64,000 nucleotides of DNA from Siphonodentalium dalli. Its lineage: Eukaryota; Mollusca; Scaphopoda; Gadilida; Siphonodentaliidae. The DNA is taken from positions 122,030,754 through 122,094,753 of the forward strand of contig CP136061.1 in the NCBI GenBank assembly GCA_032622095.1, given 5' to 3'. Position numbers and translations under genes: made by a program. Positions 23,301 to 35,300 of this stretch are shown one piece after another. How positions within the stretch are numbered: position 1 is the stretch's first letter; every line of letters begins with the position of its first letter. The notes below the pieces were generated by a model, which was not told the origin of the DNA, did not search any database, and saw only the letters and a list, made by a program, of their open reading frames with translations.

Positions 23301-26300
23301 AGATCCAAAAACAAAAAGAGTTGTTATTTTATTTACTGTTTCACTCAAGCCTAAGTTTAGTGTGCCTGTCATTTGCAGAACGAGGTCCCCAGAGGGTGAA
23401 TTTAGTGATGCTATCCCACATAGCGTGCTAGTATCACTAAATTCACCCTCTGGGGACCTCATTCTGCTTAGGCCTCATCTTCTCTGGAAAGTTTCTTTAT
23501 TATACCAAATTTCTATAGAAACTTCATCACATTTTAGTTTCTCTATATCCCCAAATTGGCAGACATCACATGGCATAATTGAGGTTCCCAATGGGTGTAC
23601 ATCACAATATTCACCATTTGGGAACTTCAATCTGAGTCTATGTCTCCCATAGCAGATGTGGCCCAAGCAGAATGAGGTCCCCAGAGGGTGAATTTGGTGA
23701 TGCTAGCCTGATATGCAGGATAGAATAACTAAATTCACCCTCTGGGGACCTCATTCTGCAAATGACAGGCACACTAAACACAGACATGGTTTCACCTGCG
23801 CACGAACGCATCATTAAACATAAGACATTTGCTATAAACCATCTCATGTCCTTTGCATTATATGATAAAGTATGACACCATGAATGTATGCTCATTAAGT
23901 ATCTGTCTGAACCTGACAAATGAAAATAAGTTCATAACAAAACAGAAAGTTGATATTAATTGTCCAACAACAAAAAGAGTACCAACGAGGAACGAAAGCC
24001 TAAACTGATATAGCTGCACGGAAGGGTGCGGTCAATCTCGCCTCTGGCACACATGTGATTGATAGGAAGGCGTGATCCCCTTTCCTTAAATAGTTCTGAA
24101 ACATTAAGAGTGAACAACATTTATAATAAATAGATCCAACATTAAATAGATCCAAAAACAAAAAGAGTGAACATTAAAATGTGGTTTCTCTCTTCCTGGA
24201 CAATGCTTCTATCAACAGAAATTTTAAGGAAAAACGTTATCGTTACACAATTTTATCCTAAAATTGGCTTTGTTTTCCTCAAATACATGCAGATATGACA
24301 AGGTGGTTTCAAGTTCTGTATCCTGGATAGCAACAAGCCGCATCCTGGATGGCAACAGTAAATGAACGTAAATTGTGGAGAAACCTGCTTTTTTTTTTAT
24401 ACGGGCAATTTGAGTAATTATTTCTATTCTCTTTACACCATCTGACATATATATATATGTTAATTCAATTCAACTGATATATTCCTGGTGGTCATCGTAA
24501 CAAACAAACTTTAAAAATTGGTTTAATTCTACAAAAACAGTGATGTTTTGATTCAATGTGTATGTGCATATGGACCTATTTTGACACACTGAATTGTTGA
24601 TGATGTAATATTTCGCAGTAACATACAATGGGATGTCAATTGTAAGTTGTGCTAATTCATTCACGAAACAACATAGTTCCTCTGCCAAAGTACCTTTTAT
24701 TAGATATTCTGTGTGAACTAATTGTAAGACAAGAGCATCGCTAGGGCCAGGGGTGCCGGAAGAGGGGGCAGCTGACCCCCCTGCCCTTGACCAAGGGGGG
24801 GGGGGGGGGGGGGGGGGGCGAGCGGGGGCAGGACTTGCCCTTTTTCTGGAGAAAATGCTTTTTGTGTGTTTAATCTCGTGTTTTTATAGCAAAATGTGAC
24901 TTTTTTGGTCCAAATACCACCAATTTCACAAGGAATATTAATTTTTTGTCAATTTTATCACAAAAACGGCCATAAAAACCGACAAATACCATTAAAATAG
25001 GGATTTTTGCCACAATGAATTTATGGTTATTTTCCCGAGTTTGCGGATAAAATGCCCTTTTTTGCGGAAAAGTGCCCTTTTTGTAGGCTCTGCCCCCCTG
25101 CCCTTGGATGCTTCCGGCGCCCCTGGCTAGGGCGTGGCAAAATACGCCCTTTAGCTATTTCGAATTGTACTACCGCAAAATAAAATAATACTTTGGGCTT
25201 ACATTTGAAGAATATCTGATATACCCCCTAATTTCAATGCCAAAATGCGGTCAAATTCTAAGTCGAATAAAAGGTCAGTAGACCTCATGTCCGCCTCCAA
25301 GTGTCGGCTTGATACGACCGTTGTCTTTAGTGCTAGTAAACCTACATACCAAATTTAATTTCATTCAGTACACATTTACTAAAGTTATCATCCGGAAACA
25401 TCAAATTGGCAAAAATTCTAAGTAAAAAAGGGACATAACTCTGGTGAAAATTGGCGGGCGGAACCCGAATTCGAACTTGACCTGTGTTTTGCTGGGAGAA
25501 AGATACATACCAACTTTGGTTCAGATCAAATAATCCAAACTGGAGTTATCGGTCGGAAACCAAAAATGTTAACAGACGGTCAAATTCTAAGTCGAAAAAG
25601 GGCCGTAACTCATGTAAAAATAATTGGACGGAACCCATATTCGAACTTGGCCTGTATCTTTAGCTGGGAAATACACATACCAACTTTGGTTCAGATCAAA
25701 TAATCCAAACTGGAGTTATCGGTCGGAAACCAAAAATGTTAACAGACGGTCAAATTCTAAGTCGAAAAGGGGGCATAACTCTGGTGAAAATTGGCGGACG
25801 GAACCAGAATTTGAACTTGACCTGTATTTTCTGCTAGTAAACCCACATACCAAATTTAATTTAATTTGGTTCACTCTAACTAAAGTTATCATCCGGAAAC
25901 CTCGGACGCACGCACGCACAGGCTGATTATAATAGTCCTCCGAACCCGTTGGGTCGGTGGACAAAAATGGCTGTAACTCTTGTGAAAATAATTAGACAGA
26001 ACCTATATTCGAACTTGGCCTGTAGTTTTAGCCGGGAAATATACATACCAGCTTTGGTTCAGATCAAATAATCAAAACTGGAGTTATCGGTCGGAAACCG
26101 AAATGTTATGAAATTGGTCAAATTCTAAGTCGAAAAAGGGCTATAACTCACATTAAAATAATTGGAAGGAACCCATACTCGAACTTGGCCTGTATCGTTA
26201 GCTGGGAAATACACATATCAACTTTGGTTCAGATCAAATAATCCAAACTGGAGTTATCGGTCGGAATCCAAAAATATTAACAGACGGTCAAATTCTAAGT

Positions 26301-29300
26301 CGAAAAAGGGCCGTAACTCATGTAAAAATAATTGGACGGAACCCATATTCGAACTTGGCCTATATCTTTAGCTGGGAAATACACATACCAACTTTGGTTC
26401 AGATCAAATAATCCAAACTGGAGTTATCGATCGGAAACCAAAAATGTTAACGGACAGACGGACGGACAAACTGATTACATAATACGACCTTTTTTCAAAA
26501 AGGGCGTATAATAAATTGGTTATCACCACTCTGTAGGTTTCTGAGATTGGTATTCAAGTCTCTTCCTCTGGGTCGACTATATACTCGTCGTGCAGACTTG
26601 TCAATAGACTGCCCAAAGGTAACTCGTCTTTAAAACAGATCTCGGAAACCCACATGGCAGTGATAACATGTATGTATTAGCACATCCAGATGGGAGAAAC
26701 ATATGGTGTGGCCGATATTTAGAATAAATGATATTACAAATAGAGATTAGCAACAGAAAAACACACATGGATCGTTGCCACAACATAATGTTCTTGAAAT
26801 AGTATTTGGTGTGTGGAATCATTGAAGTCATCAATTTCTAGTAAACAGAAGATTCTGTGACTCAGAATTATTTTAAAAACTCAGAATTATTCATAGCCTA
26901 GAATCTATATGACAAGAGCATTGCTAGGGTGTGGCAAAATAGCCAGCGGTAATTCCCAAAACGGGCCATAACTCTGGTGAAAATTGGTGAGCAGAACCCA
27001 AATTAAAACTTGACCTTATTTTCATTCCATTTTGTTCAGATTTACTAAAGTTAACATCCAGAAATGAAAATTTAGTTCAAATTCCAACAAAAAGGGACAT
27101 AACTCTTGTGAATATCGGTGTGCTGAGCCCATATTCAAACATGACCTGCATTTTGAGCAAGTAAACTCACATACAAATTTCATTCCATTCAGTTCAGACT
27201 AACTAAAGTTATCATCTGGAAAAAAGCAAACGGACGGACAGATGGATGGACAGACCAATAAGATAATGAATCCCGTTTTTTTTAAACGCATGTATAAAAG
27301 TAGCAGGAAAGAGTGACCACATCATTAAATAGTACATAATGAGAGAACATATCTAGTTTCAAACAAGAGATTGCACTGGCAGTGCTGGCAAATTTGATCC
27401 AACAAAAAAGCATGGGTGAGATATCTGCTTGGATGGGAAAAAAACCCCAACATTTTCATATAAACAAAGATAAATAACTGTAGAAGGGAAAATATGAACA
27501 AATTGATTTAACACTCAATTTATTGCGAACATAGTAAATAGTGAACATCCAAACCAAATTTCATTGATATCCGTCAACCGGTGGTGGAGATACTGACAAA
27601 AATTCCAAATCTATAAAGCTGAATAACTCTAGAACAGAAAACTGGAAAAAAATCGATTGAACTCTCAATAAAAAATAACACTCCATTGATTGCGCACTGA
27701 TCGTAGTGAACATCCATACCAAATTTCATTGAGATTCGTCAACCGGTGGTGAAGATATCTGCTCAGATGGACCAAAAAAAAACAACATTTCCAGATAAAC
27801 AAAGATGAATAGCTCTAGAACGGAAAAAAAGATTGAACACTCCATTGAATGCCCTCATAGTAGTGAATATCCATACCCAATTTCATTGAGATTTGTCAAC
27901 CGGTGGTGAAGATATCTGCTCGGATGGACCAAAATAAACAAACATTTCCAGATAAACAAAGATGAGTAACTCTAGAATGGAAAATCCGAAGAAAAAAAAA
28001 TTAAACAAGCCATTGAATGCCCTCATAGTAGTGAACATCCATACCAAATTTCATTCAGATCCGACAACTGGTGTTTGAGGTATCTGCCCAGATGAATGGA
28101 CGGAAAAAGGGAGGGATAAAAGTCTGGAATGATGATTGAGGTAAATCCAGTATACCCCCATTCTCTTCTGGGAGTGGGGGGTATAATTATGTAATGAACA
28201 ACAAATAGTTCGGAACAATAGTAACTCATTCAGTGCTTGAAAGATTTTATATATGTCATTAAAAAAAAATTATGCTGAGAAGATTCATTAATAGCCTAGT
28301 AAATACCAGAAAGTGGGCACTGAATGAGTTAAACGAATCCAAAATACAGAGAGCCAACAATAAACACTTCTATAACACATCAAAACTGATACGAAATGAA
28401 TAATAGACAACAGCATGAATAAACCAAAATGGACAATATCTACTATACAGAAAAAAATTATCCCGAAAAGGCAGTACATTTAATAGAATTTTGTTCAGCT
28501 AAATATCGAGTAGAAGGTAGTTGGGTTGCTGATGGCACTGAGAAAACATGCACATTGGAGTCCTTGGTATAGTCAAAGAAACTTAGTGATTATTACGGCT
28601 GTGTAAGAACCAGGAGATTTGACTATCTGACTGCACATAGCTTATTAAGATAAACTGCAAGGAAGTAATGGTTTTTGATAAACAGATATTTCAAAAGGAA
28701 AATATTTACTATTATTATTTACTGCATTTGATAGTTCGAAATTAAAGGTGTATTCATGGTCTGAAATCTCCAGTTACTAAAATACCATCCTTTCATTTCC
28801 CAAACATGTTAAAATACATACTAGAGACGGAGTGAAAAGCAAAGTATGCCTTGTTAAAGTGAGCCTGGAAATCTAGAAATATATTTAAGATTTATCTTTA
28901 CGATACGAGGTTCTAGATTCAATATCCCACATATATACAAGATATCAACAAATTCATACTTACATGGGCATATGTCATTGCGTTCTTCTTCTCGGCAGAT
29001 GAGGTTTTCTTTCCAATCCAGACGAACAATTCTTTCTTTGTATCAAGGATAAATACATCCTGAAAATAGATATACGTATTTGAAAAACCTATTTCCATCA
29101 TCCATTACATTAGGCAATGTAAAGCCAATTTCCCAGTTTCTCAGGCCAAAATTTTTTGAAAAGGATGCAAATGCTATTTAATTTTTTTTCTGGAGCACAC
29201 GTCAACGTAGAATTCTATCTCTGCATCAGCTATCTCTGGGTTTAATAATAAAATTAATTTCAGTTGCCCGTGACCATTATTACCTGACTAGATGTCCATA

Positions 29301-32300
29301 AAAGTTAAGTTTACAGATTCATGTGTAAATGTCGTTAAAAATCACACAATAAAGTAGTAGACATTTTTTACCTCAGTTTGCAGATGAAATACAACACGTG
29401 CTTAACACATGATTGAACATAGTAATGATTCAGAAATTCAAATTGAAACGGGTTGGTTTAATCTCACTTGAATAAAAAAATGTGCAACGAATATATTGTA
29501 CCAATCAAAATTTTCCCAACCAATTGTTTACAAATAACAAGACAGTCAATGACTGTGGGGTCACTCACCAGACTACAAAGACTGATAAGACTGGGACTCT
29601 GGAGACTACAACAGTCAGAACTTTTCATAATTACTTTAAAAGAAATAGCTCTAAACAGGATATGTGGCTAGAGAGATTTCACATATGTAGATTGGTGAAA
29701 ATCCACCTTGAAATTACCAACTGTATACTATTGATCACCCCCTCCTCCTCCAGCTCAACAAGTCCCCTTTGACCGGTATACAGACTCCCAAGTCTTAGGT
29801 TGGAATTTCACAACTGACACCTCAAACTTTCTCAATTGTTGGAAATTTCCAATCTCACAAGCGCCTTTTTCCAAAACCATTTAGACATGTTTGAAGCCCA
29901 ATTATCCATGGATCCAAAACACAATACATGTAAGTCAGATTAATCAGTCAGGTGGTTCCAAGGTAGATGTTTTAATGAATTTGGCATTTCAATGATTTTA
30001 TTAGACACAAAAGTGTTAACTCCCCATAGCCCCACCATTTCTTGACAAATTGACCTCATTTTAACAAATCTGAATCTCAGTCACTTAAGGATCCTCCTGA
30101 TTGCTCCATACTATATGTATTAAGCTAAATAGTCCAACCTCTCTTGAGAAGACATTTTAAGAATTACTATAGAGACATATAGTTATGTCCCTGGTCCCAC
30201 CCTATTTAACCTGGTGACCCCATCTGAATAAATTTAAATCCCAGACACCAAAGAACCCTTCATACATATGATAAATATCAGTAAAATAGACCTGATGGTC
30301 CTTGTGAAGGAAGCATATTAAGAGGGAAACTGTTCTTCGTTTGGCCCCTATTTGATCAAGTGACCCCATTTAAAAAAAATCTGAATTGCAGTCAAGGAAG
30401 AACATTCCATGCTAAATAAGCCAACCAGTTCTTGCAAACATATTTTAAGAATTACTATGTAGTGAAATAGTCTCTGGCTCTGCCCTTATTTGACTTTGTG
30501 ATCCCATTTTCACAAAGGTAATTTCATACCAAATATAAGCAAAATAGGCCATTTGATTATTGCATAGAAGACACATCATGAATTACTATGTAGAGAAGGA
30601 GTAATGTAGCTGGCCTTGCACCTACTTGACCTGGTGACCCTGATAGAACAAATCTGAACCACAATCACCAAAGGAGCAAGCCTGCAAATAGTGCACCTAT
30701 TCCTACATTGTATGTGCCTGGCCTCAAGCAACACAATGTATTATACAATCAAGCCTTGAAATAGTGTGATAGTGTGTCTGTCATTTGCGGAATGAGGTCC
30801 CCCCAGAGGGTGACTTTAGTGACGCTATCCTGCACAGTGGGCTAGCATCACTAAATTCACCCTCTGGGGACCTCATTCTGCTAAGGCCCTCAACTGCTAT
30901 GGCAGACCTAGGATAAGATTGAAGTTCCCCAGTTGAAGTTGATGTTCACCCATTGGACACCTCAATTATGAATTTTATATTCTGCAAATTAGGGGATATA
31001 GAAACTTCCTAGAAGGGAAATGTAACTAACAACTGTGTGGGATAGCATCACTAAATTCACCCTCTGGGGACCTCATTCTGCAAATGACAGACCTCCTATT
31101 TGCCATGTTGAACAATACATGATAGATTGTACCTCTTATTAATGATTCTCTGACCTGCAAATGTCAGACACACTAAATTCAGGCAGTTTGTTTAAATTGC
31201 TAGCAGTATGTTTATACAAGCTGTCAGTGACATTGTATTCCTTGATTAATGACCTGTGTTTCTCTCTGTCTATCCACAAAGAGATATCTGCAACTTTAAT
31301 AGAACAGGTATTAATGTTGGAAGCTGGAAATGATATCCATTGGAAGGGATGTTGGTTGGGTGTAGGCCACTGCAGGGTGGGGGTGCATCTGGGCCATGTG
31401 GGAGGGGGATGGGTAATGGAATATTTCTGTAATTTCAGAAGATTAAAGATTAAAGTTTCATAAATCTGCAGATGTTATAATGGTGTCACTTTTTCAAATT
31501 TTATAACATGGTTTTTTTTTTTTAGTTATGTCACTGGCTCTGCCCACATTCGACCCAGTGACCTCATTTGAACAAATCTGAATAACAGTCCCCCAAAGAC
31601 CCTTTGTACCAAATATGAACCCATTCGGACCAATGAAATTTGAGAAGAAGTTGTTGTAAGAATTACAGAGTTATGGCCCTGGCTTCGCAACTATTTGACC
31701 CAGTGACCTCATTTGAACAAATCGGAATGAGAGTCACCTAGGGAACATCCACACCAAATATGAACCCATTTGGTCTTACGGTTCCAGAGGAGAAGATGTT
31801 CAAAGAATTGTTGACGGACGGATGGATGGACGGACGGACGAGGAGTGATGACTATAGCTCCACCGGAGACTTCGTCTCAGGTGAGCTAAAAAGGTTGCAT
31901 GGGTGGGGTATCGGTGAATCTATGCTCTGGGGGCATTATTCTGCATTGCCTCATCTGCTATGGGAGACCTGGACATAGATTTCAGTTTCCAGATGGTTGA
32001 GATCATGATATGCACACATTGGCGTTGTCGTCAATTTGGGGATCTAGAGAAACTTAACTAAAAAATAAAAAGACCCTTTCTAAAGAAGTTTTTAAAGAAA
32101 CTAAAATTTTAATTGATAATAAAGATACTGTTCTGATGCTTGCCCACTGTGTGGGGTAGCGTCACTAAATTCAGCCTCTGGGGAATTCATTCGGCAAATG
32201 TCCAGCACCATATTTTGAGACCTGTTAACGTAATCCACAGGGTCATGATAAAACAGCAATTCAGCTTACTCTAGTATTCCAAACATGCATTCAAGTTTAC

Positions 32301-35300
32301 TAATTTCATTGAAAATTTCCACCCTGTACGTTGCTTATTTGGGTCCGCACCTTTATTTTATTTGCTCCCTCTGCCGGAAACAAAAATTGCGAGGAGATGT
32401 TTCTTATTTTTCCATTGATGAAACTGTATTTTTGAAACCAGCTGTACATTGATTGTGCATTGTAGTATTGATACCAAAGCTATGACATCAAATATATCAG
32501 TAGAATGTTAAACAGGGGAACACCCGCAGTCGATCACTTGGATCTTTAACTGTTTTGTTTTATAAATCTCCTAAGATGTCACGTTCCTTTATGTTTTGAC
32601 AACTGACTTTCTGTGCAGAAGAGAGACACATAACAATAACCATCTCAGACTGGAAAATGTCGGTGTTGATCAATGCACATTCAGGGCAATTTCTCTATCC
32701 CATAATTACCAATGTCAATGGTTATAATATTCTCAACAACACTTACCTGCACGTTTATTTCAGTCAGTATGTTTATTAAATTTGTTCAAGATTTCGACCT
32801 TGCACCTTTATTTGGGACTGTACATAAAAGCAAGCCTGCAAATAGTATGTCTGACATTTGAAGAATGAGATCCCCAGAGGGTGAATTTAGTGATGCTATC
32901 CCACAAGGTGGGCTAGCATCTCCAAATTCACCATCTGGTGACCTCATTCTACATGGCCTCATCGGCTATGGGAGACCTAGGATCATATTGAAGTTCCCCA
33001 GTTGAGGTTGGTGATGTTCACCCATTAGTCACCTCAATTATGCATTTTATCTTCTGCAAATTAGGGGATGTAGAAACTTCCCAGAAGGGAAAAAGTCACT
33101 AAATACAATGTTAATTTGAGACTATAGATAGTTCCCAGAAGATGAGACCTAAGCAGAATGAGGTCCCCAGAAGGTGAATTTGGTGATGCTAGCCCACTGT
33201 GCAGGATAGCATCACTAAATTCACCCTCTGGGGACCTCATTATGTAAATGACAGACACACTGTGCACATTTATTTGAAACACTTGCGTAAGTCAGTTGTT
33301 CACATTTTCTAAATGAAGCAGAAACAGACTGGTACACTTACTTCCACATATAAAACCTGACGGAAACAATTAATTTTTATCTTGAAGTTCAGATGGAAAA
33401 CAGAGCCCTGTCATGAACCAATAATTGAACTGAGAGTTCAGAGTTAGAATAACACCTTGAAAAAATTACCTTGCTGTCGAAATCACCCTTCTTGATATCT
33501 CCCTTCTTTTCTAGCTTGAAGTTCATTTTACCAGAAGCATCTGATAACCTGTCAAAAATATAGCAAAATGGAAAACCACAAAACATTTAAAGTCATGTGA
33601 AACACACCGGTAGGGTGATCAAACAGAAATTGATAATAATTTTGCTGAAATTAGTTATTTTTTTATGTATATTAATCCAAATTGACAACACACGCCATCA
33701 TTCTTATATATTAATTAAATACAATGACTCTCGATGGCAAAATAATTTGTGTTAGTTTGTCGCCGATAGTTGTGTCACAAATCGAGATGTAAATATTTAC
33801 AATTGAGCACAGTTCAGATGGTGTTTTCTATGGAGTGGTATGGTCGATTTCTTTGAAATTTTCGGTGATGTTAGTAGAATGCTACATTCCCCATGTTGAC
33901 ATAGCGCCTGAGTACTAACTTATCAATTTCATGCACCCGAACAAGTCCATAATATGTCTTTAACAACTGAAGATGAACATAGAAAATAAAAACAAGTTGT
34001 GTCAACATACATTTTAATTTTTGCGTTTTCATCACGACAAATCTTTTCCATACTTTTTCTCAACTGAAAACTAATTCTAACGTAAAGGATATCATAACAC
34101 ATAAGCATGGCAGGTTACACTACCCCCAGACTAGTTGCAATAAATTTAATCCAAATTAAATATGACCAATAATTTCATTCATTACCTACAGTAATGCCCT
34201 AAATAATTGACTCCTTAACCACAGCAGAATTATGGGTAATTTTTCAGGATTTAGTCAAAAATATGGGTTGCTGCCATTCATTGGAAAGCTCTTGATGAGA
34301 GCTTTCCGATGAATGGCAACAAGCCATATTTCTGACTAAATCCTGAAAAATTACCCATAATTCTGCTGTGGTTAAGGAGTCGATTATTCATGTCATTACT
34401 GTAGGTTAAAATTAATTCCCTTTCCTACCCAACATAATGGATTGAATCTTCTCCAGAAAAAGGACACTATTTCACTAAAGAGCATATAAGGGATAAAACC
34501 TAAAAATTACGAGTTGGTACCTGTAGAGTTCTTTGGTTTGATCTGCAGCAGATTCATCCTCATCTGGATCATCTTCTTCAGTCAAAGCTTGATAGAATTT
34601 GTGCTGTGATGATAAAAACAATCTTAGTAAATTCAACTTTTTCCTTAAACAAAATTAATGTTATTACACAAATAATCAAAAACCTTGTCCGAAAATCAGG
34701 TATCAACTTGGGACAGACATGTCAATCACTTGGAAAATATTCAACCCAAAAAAAAAAATGAATTTTCAAAAACAATTTACTTTTATTAAAATACATGTCC
34801 ATTTGTGGTTGCAGATGAATCCCAATCTCACCAATAAATCTGCAGTCTTTAAAACCTGCCTGTGGTAATCTTGTTTGTTCAACTCCCGTGTCTTGTGGGA
34901 AGAAGTCTTATCTGTTAGAGAGCAATATACATGTAGAAGACTTTCTATATCGGAATTTAAAGTTCCTCTCCCCAGTCAATCAAGGATTCATAGTGTTCAT
35001 GCATAGTTACTAGTATGTATACAGGCAGTATAAAGATGACTGCATGCCTACCATATCAAACACCCTTCTGGGATGGGCACTAAAAAGGCACATGAAATTA
35101 TCTACTGGTTTGTTTGGGTGTATCAAACTTACAAGCATGCATATGCCAGTGTGTGTAAGGAACTTCAAAGTTGGGGGCAATTTCAATGGTGAGGTGTGGT
35201 ACCTCAGTCAAGGTTTGGCCTGTGGTACCATTTATTTTCAGTGTAGAGATGGGCGGTTGTGAAAATTTGCCTCGGTTTCGGTTTCGGTTGTGGAAAAAGA

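Larger units (their letters stand above)
23059..24165 (-). repeat. Duplicated segment carrying alternative last exons b and c
   Basis: 23059-23330 and 23872-24165 are similar over about 270 bp. Both contain GACACCATGAATGT, TTCATAACAAAACAGAAAGT, the exon, its acceptor and TAGATCCAA-type flanks. Offset is about 820 bp; a family D element (23346-23776) lies between them. Confidence 0.85.

Noticed and set aside
23362-23919. Frames containing [19 protein letters not shown] on both strands, also at 33061-33282
   Set aside because: Translations of family D hairpins (GAGGTCCCCAGAGGGTGAAT); repeated wherever the element occurs.
25624-26371. Repeated frames reading [21 protein letters not shown]
   Set aside because: They arise from the 170-bp core units of pearl-like elements, not from a repeat protein; frames break between families.
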